DNA of 64,000 nucleotides from Silene latifolia (GCF_048544455.1 NC_133537.1:16925541-16989540), one strand, 5' to 3'. Counted from the stretch's first letter, positions 1 through 12,605 are shown. Notes: generated by a model from the sequence alone, not told the origin. Translations and numbers: made by a program.

Positions 1-161
1 GAATGGAAACTATTGTAGGTTTAATAGCTATTATAAACTATTGATTCCCATCTTTTAATTTGCCTTTTTATTTATTTTTGAGTTATGAGTATTATTAAAT
101 AAGATAATTCATTAGTGAGAAGTTCAAGAGGTAAAACAAATAGGAAAAAATGTTAGTGAAA

Positions 162-206
<45 letters not shown>

Positions 207-216
207 GTTATTATTA

Positions 217-266
<50 letters not shown>

Positions 267-697
267 GATCTTAAATAGTGGTTGAAATAAAATGTCGTAC
301 CTTTACTTTTAAGAATATTATTAAACTTCATAATTATTTTATTTTTAATTAAAAGGGTTTGTATAACGATCTTAAATAAATAGATGTAGGTGTAAATTTT
401 AAGTGGTATAATTTCAGGAAAGTTAAGTTTAACTTTTTACCAAAAAAAAAATATATAACATTTTCAACCAATATTTCATCATATGAAAATAAATTAAAAA
501 AAAATTACGAAAAACGTTAATCAATTCATTAACATGTTTTATTACAAAACATTCGATTAAAATGTTAATTTTATAAGTTAATGATATGTTGTCAACTGTC
601 ATTAATCATGTAAGCAATATATAAATTAAAATTAGTTAATATTAACCAATCGAAAAATGACATGTGGAATAAAATTAAATGGTATAAGTAGCCTTTT
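1..697. other. AT-rich flank, no gene seen
   Basis: Very AT-rich DNA left of the first LTR. Apart from the trinucleotide run listed separately I see no coding signal. A long isoleucine-rich reading frame on the minus strand is only a translation of that run. Confidence 0.6.
161..268. repeat. (TTA)n microsatellite
   Basis: About 35 units of an ATT/TTA trinucleotide, interrupted twice by a TTG unit. Long AT-rich trinucleotide runs are common in plant intergenic DNA. Confidence 0.95.
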
Positions 698-860
698 TGT
701 TATGAATATTATTATTATATGGATGTCCATATCTTTTATAATATATTATCTTATGGAAACTCTACCATTGTATGTGTATATATACCCCTCATAATGGAAT
801 AAGAATACAGTTTAGTCTCTCTTACAATTCTCTCTAATTCTCTATTCCCTTTATTTCACA
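698..860 (+). repeat. Element A 5' LTR (approximate end)
   Basis: Starts TGTTATGAATATT and matches 32907-33045 over about 140 bases. It contains a TATATATACCCCTC stretch that may be the TATA region. The internal side continues into an ACACGTTATTAGCAC sequence, which resembles the primer-site region of copia elements, so the exact LTR end near 850-865 is uncertain. Confidence 0.75.
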
Positions 861-2691
861 ACACGTTATTAGCACCAACCCTAACCGACTGAGCGAAGAG
901 CAATTAACTATCTCACGTAGGATATATTATACAGTAAGATTATATGGTAAGTTGTTGGTTAATTTCGACACACGCTATTCCAAATTGAAAAGTACGTTAG
1001 TTATTACATATCTAGTACTACAATTTATCGTGTAGCACATGACCATCTACTTATGCATAATTGTTGGTTGTTTTGGCGGTTCGTTTGGTAATTTTGTGCG
1101 TTCCTTTTGGGACATATTCACCATGATATTGATAAACATACTTCGATCTGATGATGATAGCGTGTGTAGCTGTGCATCGATCTGCTACATCAAAAATACC
1201 ATTGGTTAAATTGTAAATTTTTGTTGTAGTTAATTGCTTCTAATTATTCTTTCCATCGACTTATTCAGTGGCTAACAAGGACAGACACATTTTTTTGTTC
1301 AATAACATAGTGGTAGCAACTCTAATATTGTACTTTAGTTGAATTGGTGCTTCAATTTTAATTAATTAATTATATGCTTGATAATCGTTGAGGTAAGTTC
1401 CAGGTTTATGGGATGTTTGTATTAAGAAGATCGTTATGGCGAAAGTTTTTCAGAGTCTTGGCATAATTATTGGATATTGAGGTACGTAATCTTCAAAAAA
1501 AAAAAAAAAAAAAAAAAGGAATGTTGTTTAATTGGCAAGTATAATTGACTCGACTTTAGTACTTGAAGTATGAATATTTCATACATATGGTCATTTTTTT
1601 TTATATCATATAATTTTGGGCCTAAAGTTCCAAAAGATTTATTTTACAAAGATGGGATATGTCTATATTATAACTTTGGCCTGAAGTTCAAAGTTTTAAA
1701 GGGGTGTAATAATTTAACACCGTCTCATCAGTACAATATATTCATATTGTACGTATAAGTGTAAGTGGCCAGAAGTCCACGTCTATGAGTAATGAACCGC
1801 TGTTCAATTTAAAGCGATCTTTATGAAAGGCAAATTTATTTGCGAATTGATTCTTGTTCACCTGAAGTTGAACATTATAATGAGATATGAACTTTGATCC
1901 ATTCCTTGAAGTGAATGTGACATCTCATAAAGACTATGTCTGTAGCAGAGATCGAGAATATGGCGTTATGATAAGCCTAACACAGCGGCCTTAATTGAGC
2001 CTAATAATGTGACATTTGATGAGCCAAGTAAAGAAGCCTTAATTGAGGTTAATTATGTGACCTTATTGAGCCAAATTTGTTCATTGAAAGAAATGAAAAT
2101 ATCTCATAAAAGTGAATATGTCATGAAAAGTTATGTGAGAATATGAGACTCATATATGCAAGAGTTGATATGAGAAAAGAAAAAGTGGATATACGAGCTG
2201 AAATTTTGATATTCATACTATGACCAAAGTTCATAGTGTTTACATATACCGAATTATGACCTGGAATTCATAATGTTTCCAGATATCGAAACTGTGACTT
2301 GAAGTTTACAGTGTTTATAAATTCTCACATTTCTTATAGTGAGTATTACTTTGAGTATCAATATTAAGAATGAACTCGATGTTTATACATGGATGTCTGC
2401 AAATTATGCGACACTTTTGAAAAATTCAGAATCATATCAAACCGATTCAAATCATTCCCTGCAGCAAATGAAATATCATGTTTTCGAGGATGGAATTATT
2501 TTATCTTCCATACAAATAATGTAGTCCTATAGACACATTACCTAATAAATTTCATTACAGGCCATTATTCTCGAGAATAATATGACATTGCTTTATTGAT
2601 CTAATAAAAGTATGAAAGTATACCATTAGCAGTGGTTAAGTATGAGGATGTGGGTATTTTCATGAGTTATGTGTTTATTTTAAAACACTGG
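861..2691 (+). other. Element A 5' internal remnant
   Basis: Non-coding remnant between the A 5' LTR and the insertion of B. It holds several imperfect copies of a short CTGAAGTTCA-like unit (about 1620-1700, 1865 and 2220-2320) and a run of A at 1495-1517. Only short, low-complexity frames occur and I recognise no gag domain. Confidence 0.55.
1495..1517. repeat. Poly(A) run
   Basis: About 22 consecutive A inside the element A remnant. It could be a slippage tract or the tail of a short retroposed insert; no flanking duplication was identified. Confidence 0.85.
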
Positions 2692-3213
2692 TGTTCCGGG
2701 TGTAATTCCGAAGCAGTTATTTGTTACCACTCGTGGCTTGTAGAATGACGTCTTTGGTTGAATCCTTCTTTTCGGCCTCTCCTGAAACAATGAACGAACT
2801 GAGGGCTCGGCTTTGGCCGAGCGTACTCACTCCGACGCTCAAGTCAGTGAACTTAAAGAGATAAGTTGTGTGTTACTTGGCGAAATATATATTGTAGAGA
2901 GATAAGGAAGATATTACCAGATTATGAGGTGTTTTAGGTTAGATCCTCGATCCTTTCCTCAATGAGGGTTGAGGAGTATTTATAGACTTTCACCTTTTGT
3001 CACGTAGTGGCCAAGTGGCCAAGTGGTTAGCAGGTGGAAAGACTGATCTACCCTCGGCCGAGGGACCCATGGCAGGCCGGCGGGCCCTGTTGACTCCATG
3101 CCGAGGGGTCTTGGATATGAGTACGCGGATATGTGCCCCGGCTGGCTAGTTGTCCCAGCCGAGGCACGAGAGACAGGCCGACTCGGTCAGCGGGTGCAGA
3201 ATATGCCCCATCA
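2692..3213 (-). repeat. Element B 3' LTR
   Basis: Copy of 12701-13221 with about 1% divergence. On the plus strand it runs from TGTTCCGGG to CCCCATCA. The adjoining purine-rich TGGGGGCAAAT (minus strand, about 3214-3225) is a plausible polypurine tract. Confidence 0.95.
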
Positions 3214-3682
3214 ATTTGCCCCCAGCGTAGTCTATGCCGTGGTATGGACCTTCGATGAGTGTTGAGCGTATTCTGCGCAAGTAAAAATTTTTCTGTCCCG
3301 GCTTCTTCTACCTCGGCTTGGTTCTGCTTAGGCCGTACCGTATCATATCCCCCCTCCACATGGATGTGTAATGGACATCAGATGTGGAAAAGAAAGTGGC
3401 GCTGGCCGAGACCGAGGTTGTGAGTGCAGTGTGCTTTTGATTGCCCCCAGCCGGTGCTGTCAAGCTTGGTTGAATCAGCGGGCCGTTTGGCAAGTAGATA
3501 CCAAGGGGCGTGTTTGAAGAAGATACGTCGATTAGCATTCTGTCAAGGAGCGTGTTGGAGAAGTTTTGTCACTGTTTGTCGATTGACATTCCATGGCTGC
3601 ACGCTTGACATGTGTCTCGTTGTTGATTGGTTGACGCTTCATGGGCTTTGCCCTGATTGGTCCGTCTTCGTGGGCTTTGCTC

Positions 3683-3690
3683 TATAAATA
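3683..3690 (+). promoter_or_regulatory. TATA box for the antisense ORF of element B
   Basis: TATAAATA in the context CTCTATAAATAGAGC, about 180 bp before the ATG at 3871. It is followed by a CT-rich and AT-rich leader. Its direction is opposite to the LTR promoter, so the antisense ORF may be transcribed as its own unit. This is inference from sequence only. Confidence 0.6.
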
Positions 3691-3870
3691 GAGCAGTATG
3701 CCCCTTAATTTTCGCACAAAGTTCAACTTCTCAAAAAATTTTCTTTCTTAGATTTTCAAGGGTTTCTTTCTCTCCTAGTCTTCAGAATCGTTACTTCGGC
3801 GTAGCACTTTTTCCAAGGTAAACAAACAAATTTTTCAACTTTTAATTGTTTAAGTTTCTTTGTTGTGAAC

Positions 3871-6465
3871 ATGTCTTCTGCTGATGCCGGACCTAGTAAC
3901 CCTGCGCCGGGAGGTTCCCCGTCGCGTCTTGATGAAGAGGAGGCACTAGCCGCCATCCCGCTAAGGTCCGGGGGTCCTAGGTCTCCTTCTCCTGAGGTTG
4001 ATCCAAAAGTTTTGGAGGAATGGGAGGATGAGGATGATGATGACGGTGATGATGTTGAAAGGACTCGTCCTAATGAGGAGAGGCCGTACATCATGGATCA
4101 CGGCGCGCTGTAAGGTCCTTACGACCGTGCTTGGACCCACAAGTTTGCCGGTTGTTCGGTCCTGAATTTTTCGAACGTCACTTCTCCTTCGGCGGGGAGT
4201 ATAGTATTGTTATTCTGGGGAAGGTCGGGCGATCATTGCCCTCCCAAGGGCTGCATCGGCGTATACATCGGACACCGGAGTATGGGCTCCGGTTTCCTCT
4301 GAATGAATACGTTATGGCCATAATTAAAGCCATGAACGTCGCCGTGGCCCAACTGCACCCGTTGGCCATTAGGACTATAGTCGGCTTTGTGTGGCTCTGT
4401 CTTTTCAAGGGGGAGGTCCCAACGGTTAACTTATTCCGCCGGCTTCATCACCTTCGGCCGTCAGCCCCTGGTCGCGTTGGGTGGTACAGCGTGCGAGACG
4501 GAGCGGGTTACGTCTCCGTTGATAAGCTTTCTTCCGCAAGAATTTGGAAGGCGCGGTGGGTGTACGTTGAGGTTCCGGAGGATTATCCATTGCCGGTCCT
4601 TCAAAGACCAAGTCAATTTGCGGTGCGAGAGTAAGGTGGAGCATGACAAATGGGTCTCCCGGAGTAAGCTTAAGATGGACGCCAGCAAGGTCCCTTTTAA
4701 TGCGGATGAGAAGCGGGCGATGAGGCTGTTTGAGGCGGAGAAGAATGGGATGCCGAAGGGATGGATTCCCCCGCCTTGAGATCATTCTTGGGATGAGTCG
4801 CTCTGCCACGTCGGCCTCATACCGGCCCTCGAACGGGGTGAGTGGGGTCGGTGTGAGGCCCATCTCTGCTTTTAATGTCTCTGTTTTTTGAACTTTGATT
4901 TATTTCTTCTGTTTAACCCTTGCTTCGTTTCCTTTGCAGACCGTTTTGGCCCGGACTGTCGAGGATATCCTCGGAGAATGGGGCTTGCCAAGGACAAGAC
5001 GGTTGTTGATTTGCATCCTAAGGCCCGTGGCCGTGATCGCGAGACCGGCGCCAAATGATCTCATGGATCAGCGGTGAAGGGCTTAGATACGACGGAGGCC
5101 GGGCGAAGGTTGCGGCAACATACCGCGCCGGACGCGGAAAACAAAGTCTTCGGCGGCGACGCGCGCCGACATCGATTCCACCTCCCATCCCTTCGGTCAA
5201 AAAAAAGAAACGGTGGAGGTCGTTGATATTACCGCCGAGGAGGTGGTCACCTTGGCGGTGGAATCTCCTCTCTTCCGCAAGAGAAAAGAGCCCCTCTGCC
5301 GCCGATGCTTCGCTTCTCTCACTCTGCTCTGTCGCCGAGGCGGCAAAGAAATGCGTCCTCCGGCCAAGAAGGCCAAGCCTGGTACGAGATCTATCTGTGG
5401 CTCGGACTTAGCAGGTTCATTAGGCGTTCACGATGACAGGCTCTCTGGTATGTCCATGAATGTTGACATGGATGCTTTGATTGAATTTTTTGTAGATCAA
5501 CCGCCGCGGCCTCCGGACACACTTTGTTGAACGGCGTCCGAGAAGCGGCTGCGCAGGCAAGTGGTACGGATGCCACCGTCGTCTCCTCCTTCCCGAAGCC
5601 TACCCCCGCCCAGATTAGGTCGGAGGGCCTGAGTTTGTCCAGGTTGCTGTCGAAGTGGGCTGAGGTGGCCGGTGCTCTTATTGTGGAGCAAGAAAAGGCC
5701 ATGGCGGAAGCTGCTCCACAGCTCGAGCGGCTCAGACTTGAACTCACTGCTGCGGAGAAGGAAGCTGAGAGGGCCAAGGCTGAGGCTGAAGAGGCGGTCC
5801 GTGCTGAGAGAAAACTTAGGGAGGACGCGAAAAGGCGTCCTCGCCGAGAGAGCCAAGGCCGAGGCTGCGGAGGCCGATGCCGCTAAGGCTGTTGGAGGGG
5901 CGTGACCACCTTCGAAAGTCGCCGACTTTAATGCTAAGAAGAGGGACGAATGGAAGGCCATGTTTCGGGCCCGGGCAAGGTGGTTCGGAATAAGGAGGCT
6001 ATCATCGCCCGGAGGGAGGAGGACATTGAGACGCTCCAAAGCGTTATCCTCCCTAACATGTGCGCCCAATCACGGGACTGGCCGAAGAAGCCGCCAGGAA
6101 GTGATTGGGAGCTCTTTCTTGATGGCTCCTTTCCGTGGCCAAAATTTGACGAGTTGCTTGATGACAAGCTTAAAGCTAAGGAGAAGGCCGCGGAGGCGAA
6201 GGCCGCTGAGGAGGCAAGGGTGAAGAAGGAGGAAGAGGAGGCCGCGGAGAAGGCGGCCCCTTCGAGAAGGTTAAGGCGCCAAGGAGGAAGCGAGAGAATG
6301 AGGGCGAGGCCGCCGAGGCCGAGGCGGCAAGACGCCTCGGGTCGCCTACCAAAGATGATATCGCTAACGCCGATGGCGGGCAGCAACAGCATAGGGAGAC
6401 GGGCGGTCGTCACCGAGGCTCACCCAGTATCTCGGATAGCTTCGGTGTTCGGGGCCAATTATTAA
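3871..6465 (+). other. Element B antisense ORF with Transposase_28-like domain (fossil)
   Basis: Plus-strand coding region lying between the integrase and 3' LTR of element B and running opposite to gag-pol. The likely start ATG at 3871 follows a TATA box and a leader. The N-terminal part is acidic and Ser/Pro-rich. Next comes a domain recognisable from RLFGPEFFERHFSFGGEYSI and YGLRFPLNEYVMAI, which matches my recollection of the 'putative gypsy type transposon' (Transposase_28) family. The C-terminal half is rich in Ala, Glu, Lys and Arg and predicts long coiled coils. Antisense ORFs at this place are known from Tat-lineage elements; their function is unknown. The copy is broken at several points. 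Confidence 0.75.
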
Positions 6466-6659
6466 GCCTTTCCTCCCCGCCACCTTTTGGCGCTTCAAAT
6501 GATATGTCTGTAACCTTTTGTTCTTCTTTTCCTTGTTTTTTGTAAAACTTTGGTAGGTTGTGTTTTGGCTTATCCCTACGGGGGACGGCCGTCGTCGTAT
6601 TCTCCTTGTAATCATTTTCAGTAAAGTTTGATCACAATCCTTCACTTGTCTTCTTACGT

Positions 6660-7090
6660 TATTAATTGAGCGCTTTTTCGTTTTTACCTTCGGCCTGGCC
6701 GAGGCAGTTAGAATGCGTATCTCAACTGTGTTCAACGTTTTTTAAACATGTTGGCATGTTGGTCGCTTCCTCTTTCACTCTCGGTCTGGCCGAGGCGTCC
6801 GATTTGCGTTTTCCAACCGCCGCTATGAACATGTTAGCGTATCGACCGTTGTGTCCCCTGCCAGGCCTTCGGTTGGCCGAGGCGGCTAGAGGTTACGGCT
6901 CGACAGCGTTCGTATCTGTAGACATATTGATCGCTTCCTCTGCCAGGCCTTCGGTTGGCCGAGGCGGCTAGAATTGCGTCTCAACTGTACTTATACGTTC
7001 CTAAGGCATGTTGGTCGCTTTTGCGAGTATCAACTGCGCTGGTAGTGACTGCCGTGGCGTCTACTTCTTGGGGTGACTGCCCGGCTTGGG
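6660..7090. repeat. Imperfect tandem repeats between antisense ORF and integrase of B
   Basis: The unit CTTCGGTTGGCCGAGGCGGC and close variants recur at about 6690, 6780, 6868 and 6948. They are spaced 80-95 bp apart and interleaved with TGTTGGTCGCTT-like sequence. Tandem repeats in this non-coding part of Tat/Ogre-type elements are known and can seed satellite DNA. Confidence 0.7.
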
Positions 7091-7213
7091 CCGTGGCGTC
7101 TACCTCGATATGACTTCGGAGGGGATAAACACTTTGATGGAAAACTTGGATGATTCTTCATTAGATATAAACACGCGTCGGGGTACCAACAATTGTTTTG
7201 GACACCTCCGCCG

Positions 7214-8250
7214 CTATACAAAGTATTTCCTGAGATTGTCAGTGTTCCAATGGCTCATCAAAGGCACACCCTCCATGTCTATCAGCCGGTATGTACTCGG
7301 CCTCATTTCTTCAACCACTTTGTAGGGACCCTCCCAGTTAGCCGTCAATTTACCATGAATGTTCCCTTTGTTGGTGGCGGCCGACTTTCTTAGGACTAGA
7401 TCCCCTACTTTTAAGTCCCTTTTATGGACTCTTCGGTTGTAGGCTCTTCTCATTCGGTTTTGGTATACTGCCAAGTTGAGGCGTGCTGTATCCCGGCTTT
7501 CTTCGACCAGGTCCAGGGAGGTTCTTAGACCTTCCTCATTTTCAACCGGGTTAAAGGTGGCCGTTCTGAATGTCGGCACCATTGCTTCAATTGGCGGGAT
7601 CGCCGGACCGTAGACTAAGTGGAATGGATCATGCACCCGTTGCTTCTTTCTCCGTTGTTCGAAGGGACCACGGGACGCCGGGTAGTTCATTGGCCCATCT
7701 TCCCTTTAGGTCTTCAACTGTCTTCTTCAAACCGTTGAGGATTGTTTTATTGGTCGCCTCCTTTGTCCCGTTGCTCTGTGGGTGGCAGACGGAGGAGTAT
7801 GCAAATTTGATACCAAGTTCTTCCAACCAGTTCATTATTGTGTCACTCCAAAACTCTCGGTCGTGGTCAAATACCATGACTTGGGGTAACCCAAAACGAG
7901 TTATGACATTTTCCCAGATTACCTTTCTTACGGCCGCCGTCGTCTTGGCTGGCACTGCGACAGCTTCAACCCATTTGGTGAAGTAGTCAACGGCGACAAT
8001 CAAGTACTTTCTTCCTCCGGATACCATTGGAAATGGCCCTAGTAGATCCATCCCCCACTATGCAAAAGGAAGGGGACTAAGTACCGGCTGCAGGTCTCGG
8101 GAAGGTGCATGTATCACCGGAGCATGCATTTGACAGTTGTTGCACTTTTTGGTTTTGGCTCTGGAGTCCTCAAGCATGGTGGGCCAGAAGTAGCCGGCTC
8201 GGAGAGCTTTATGGGCTAGTGCTCTTGCCCCCATGTGATGACCACAGATG
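7214..8250 (-). other. Element B integrase (fossil)
   Basis: Integrase core on the minus strand, with MDLLGPFP, VAVDYFTKWVEA, VFDHDREF and HPQSNGTKEATN marking the D,D-35-E fold. A C-terminal part follows, with LVLRKSAATNKGNIHGKL and WEGPYKVVEE. No chromodomain is seen, as expected for Tat. Confidence 0.9.
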
Positions 8251-8479
8251 CCTTCGTGAATTTCGTCGGATTAGCTCCGCGTACCGGGCCGACACATTTC
8301 AAGAGTGGCCTTGTAACGGACCTCCTGTATAATTCTCCTTCAAACACCAAGTACCTTGCTGCGATCCTCTTTATCTTCTATGAGAGACTGCGGTCCTCCG
8401 GTAATTCATTCATCAGTTTGTACTTCATTATCGGAGTCATCCACGTCGTCTCGGCCTCTATGTCGCCCACCATGCCGAC

Positions 8480-10427
8480 GGTCTCAGTAATGCTTTTGGC
8501 ATTCCTGATGTCCACCAGCACGGTTCGACCGACATTCTTGATGGTTGAACGGCAAGCTTTGAGAGAGCGTCGGCTCGGTTGTTCTCGGACACAGGAATGC
8601 ATTGTATCGGAAAGATTTCAATTTTGAAGTGTCAGCTTTTACCCTTTCCAGGTATCTTACCATCCCGTCGTCTCGAGTCTTGTACTCTCCTCTGATTTGA
8701 TTAGCCACTAAAAGTGAATCTGTTTTCAAAATGATGTGCTCCGCCCCGCGGACTCTAGCTAGCTCGACCCCGATTATCACCGCCTCGTACTCGGATTCGT
8801 TGTTTGAGGCCGAGAAGGTAAATTTCAAGGCGTACTCAAACTCGTCCCCGTTTGGGCGATGATAAGTATCCGGCTCTGAGCATTCGCCGTGGAGGACCCG
8901 TCGGTGTATACTTCCCATACTCCGGGGTTTTCCTCTTCTTGATATGTGCACTCGGCCGGGGAAATCTGCAAGTGTCTATCCCTTTATCGAGGGCCTCGGC
9001 TTGTATTGTATGCCGGCGGGATAGCTCTCTTGCCCATTTGATGAGCCTGCGGATTGCTCAAATTTTTCCAATACTTTCTCCAATGGTTGGTCGGTTAAGA
9101 CCGTCACGGGATGTGCGTCGAAGTAAGGCTTGATTTCCTTGCGGCAACGACGAGCAAAGGCGCTTTTTTCAATCAGTGGGTAATTTCTTTCGGCGGGCAA
9201 CAATGTATGGCTGACAAAGTAGATTGGGTGTTGCTGTTTGTCTTCTTCTCTGATGATCATAGCACTGACCGTGGCCGAGGTAACTGCTATGTATAGGTAT
9301 AGCGTCTCCCCCAGCATCGGCCTGGACAGGGTTGGGAGAGTTTGAAGATGAGCTTTCAGTTGCTTGAAAGTTGTGCTCTGTTCCTCCCCCCAGCTGAAGT
9401 CCTTATTTCCCTTCCAACACTTTGAAGAATGGGGTGCTCTTGTCGGCTGACCGAGAGATAAAACGGGCTAGAGCCGCCATCCTCCCGGTCAACATCATAA
9501 CCTCTTTTCGATTCCTCGGCTCCGGCAGGTCCAGGATTGCTTGGACTTATTCTAGGTTGGCATCAATTCCTCTGGCGCTGACAAGCACGCCGAGGAACTT
9601 ACCTGACCGGACACCGAAGTTGCATTTCATTGGGTTAAGTTTCATCTTGTATTTCCTCAGTGAACAAAATGTCTCGTGTAAATCGGCTAAGTGCTCGCTG
9701 TCAGACTTGCTTTTTACAATAGCATCGTCGACGTAAGCCTCAATGTTTCGCCCTTTTTGATTTTGGAACACTTGTATGTGCCGTTACCGGTGATGAATGC
9801 GCATTTAGGCATGTCTTCTTCGGCCATGAATACCTGATGATACCCTGAGAAGGCGTCCAGCAGGCTCAGCATAGTGTAGCCCGCCGTGGCGTCGATTAAA
9901 CTATCTATTCGAGGCAAGGGATAGCAATCTTTGGGGCACGCTTTATTAAGATTGGTAAAATCTACACACATCCTCCACGCCCCCGATGATTTCTTCACCA
10001 TTACAACATTAGCTAACCACTCAAGATAAGTACAAGGCATGATAAAGCCCGCTGCTAGTAATTTATCTACCTCGGCTTTGATGGCCTCATCTTTCTCGGC
10101 TGAGGAGTTCCTCATCTTCTTCTTGACAGGGAGAGCGGTGGGGAGTACGTTCAGCTTGTGAACAACTACCTCCCGGCTCACGCCTGGCATCTCGGCTGCT
10201 GAGTAAGCGAAGACGTCTTTGTTCTTCCTCAGCAGGTCTAGGAGAGCGGCCCTGAATTTTGGCTCTAGGTTGACACCGACAGTTACGGTGCGCCCTGGAT
10301 CAATTTCCACTTCTTCGGTTTCCGCTCCTTCGACCATGCCGACAGTGGCATCCATGAGGTCCCCCTCCTGTTGTAAGGATGGGCTTTTCCCCTTCTCTGA
10401 CTTCTTCGCCACTTTGAGGGATTGCAT
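8480..10427 (-). other. Element B reverse transcriptase and RNase H (fossil)
   Basis: Minus-strand pol. The reverse transcriptase shows WRMCVDFTNLNKACPKD, YPLPRID, a SGYHQV stretch and the AYVDDAIVKS catalytic box. RNase H-like sequence follows (about 9320-8480), including FTFSASNNESEYEAVI. The domain order is gypsy-type. Broken. Confidence 0.9.
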
Positions 10428-10439
10428 GTTGCACCCTCT

Positions 10440-11090
10440 GGCAGATATCTAGACGTTGACTACTTCGTCTTTTTCGTCCTTTGAGACGAGTTTATGCGCT
10501 TCCCCATGGTCCGAGACATACATCAGTGTCAGGGCCCGGATGTACATTACTGCATCGGCCTCGCTCAGAGTGACTCGGCCTATGAGAACGTTGTAGGCGG
10601 ACGAGCCGCCAATGACCACGAACTCAGATAGGACATTCTTAGCCGCATTCCCCTCGCCGAACATCACCGTGATCGATTGACCCCGGGGTACCAGGCTGCC
10701 CGGAAAAACTGTACAACGGATTGGTGCGGGGGCTCAAGTCCTCAATCTTGAGGCCCGAGATTGAGAAAGCACTCCTCGAACATAATGTTCGTGTAGGCGC
10801 TGTGTCAATCGGGCACCTCTTGACAGGTGGTTGGCTATGTCCAAGTGGACTACAAGTGGGTCATTTGTGCGGGCGATGACTCCCTCGTAGTCCTTCTTCC
10901 CAATAGTCATATCGGGGATGTTGGAAGCGGGGATCGCTGTTTTGGGCACAAAGTTGATGGCCTGATATAGCTCGTTCAGGTGCCGTTTGTGCCCATGAGC
11001 GGACCCTCCGTTCTCGTTGCCCCCGATGACAACATGGATTACTCCTATCCGTTCAAAGACGGACTTTTTATTTGAGCCGCCGGTATTAGT
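10440..11090 (-). other. Element B protease region (fossil)
   Basis: Minus-strand segment between gag and reverse transcriptase. It has stretches such as FVVIGGSSAYNVLIGR, typical of the retropepsin-like part of Tat polyproteins. Assigned by position and by similarity to the end of element F. Confidence 0.6.
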
Positions 11091-12605
11091 CTTTTGGCCT
11101 CCGGCAACATATTTGCTGAGGCTCCCCTTCCGGATCAGCTCTTCAATGGCATTCTTGAGATGCGGCGAGGTTGTCGATTAAGTGACCGGTGTGGCCGTGG
11201 TACTCACAGTACTGGCTCGTGTCACCGTCCCCCCCGCCTTGGGAGGCCTTTCCCACTTTTGACCCTCGTTCTTGCTCAGGGAGAAGACTTCGGCAGCAGA
11301 TACGACCAGGGGGTGTGACCATTGTACCGCTTTTGGTAGTACGGTCCCGAACTCCTCCCGGCGCCCGCCGAGTTCTGTTTCCTGGCGGATTTGTCAGACC
11401 GTGACCTATTATTGTCACGGCGTCCTTCATCCGGGTTGTTCTCCCGGCGGCTCTTTCTCTCTGAGTGCCCGGCCTCGCTGGGGCCTACCCAGGTTTTGTG
11501 ATAGTCCTCCACCTTTATGGCTTGGTCGGCCATCTTCCAGGCGGAGTCTAGGTTCAGGCCTCCGCACTTGATGAGCTCGTTTTTTAAGTCTCCTCTCGGG
11601 AGGCCTTTCATCGATGCGAAGGCCGCCGGTTCATTGTTCAGACTCACGAATCTGCTGAACCTTGGCGTCGAACCTCTTCACATAACTTCGGAGAGACTCG
11701 CCTCCCTCCTGTCTGATAGTCAGGAGATCCGATGTCTCGACGGCCCTCCTCTTATTGCAAAAATATTGGGCTAAAAACGTGTCCCTTAGGTCGGCATAAC
11801 AGTATACCGACCCATCGGGTAGCCCCTTGTACCAACTTTGCGACATCCCATGCAGAGTCGTTGGGAAGACTCGGCACTAAACCTCATCAGGTTGCTCCCA
11901 TACCGACATGTAAGACTCGAAAGCCTCGGCGTGGTCGGTTGGGTCGTCTTCTCCTTTGTATGATATGGGTGGCAACTTTAGCTTAGTCGGCACCGGGACC
12001 TCTAGGACATAGGCATCGAGGGGCTGTCCGACCACGTGTCGAATCACACACGGCAATCGGCTCCTCGCATCCTTAGTCCGGCTCCTCTCCCCGTGGCGGG
12101 AAGGGCTTCTTCTCCGACTCTGGTGAGTCGGGCTTCTTCTCCGACTCTGGTGAGTCGGACTTCTTTCACTCCTCCGGGGCAGGCCTCGTCGGTCTTTGCG
12201 GCGACATCTTTGTCCTCCGCGAGTGCGGGAAGGACTCAGTCTACCACTTGCACTCTGGGCTCCCGGCGTCTTGACATGGTCGACTTCCTCCAATGCTTCG
12301 TTTAAGTTTCTCGGAGTCACTTTTTGGACCCCGATCTCTGTGGGGGTGCCGCCGCTCTTGTCGTTGTGACGGTGTGAGTCGGCGTGCTACCCATTAGTTC
12401 CGGAGTAGCCGGTTTAGCCGCATCAACCACATGTCCCATGATAGTGACTTGGTCGGCGGGCAGCGGTGTATCTTGTTCCTTCGGCATCCCGTTCGTCGTA
12501 TCAGTGATACGGCCGGTGGGGGATTGCCCGATTTCAGAGTTGTGGAATGTGTCATGTTGGTAGAATTCAGTTTCCACAAGCACCGTTTCTGGTTGTTTCG
12601 ACATC
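11090..12605 (-). other. Element B gag region (fossil)
   Basis: Minus-strand capsid/nucleocapsid region. It contains an Arg/Ser-rich stretch, a retrotransposon gag core recognisable from VWEQPDEVWCRVFPTTLRG and SWYKGLPDGS, and downstream the nucleocapsid motif YCEYHGHTGH. The same protein is encoded by element F at 58769-60106 and 63606 onward, which confirms the family. The copy is broken. Confidence 0.85.

Noticed and set aside
95-331. Minus-strand isoleucine-rich open frame
   Set aside because: It is the translation of the (TTA)n microsatellite; no real protein evidence.
3048-3687. Short open frames in the B LTR and just inside it
   Set aside because: Low-complexity or antisense frames in LTR sequence. 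The same frame reappears in every LTR copy (13056-13238, 57986-58288).
5448-5495. Short GT-AG intron in the antisense ORF of element B
   Set aside because: Only 48 bp and the sequence reads as plausible coding, so the splice-like ends are probably coincidental.
7570-9736. Plus-strand open frames across the pol of element B
   Set aside because: They are complementary-strand shadows of integrase, RNase H and reverse transcriptase.
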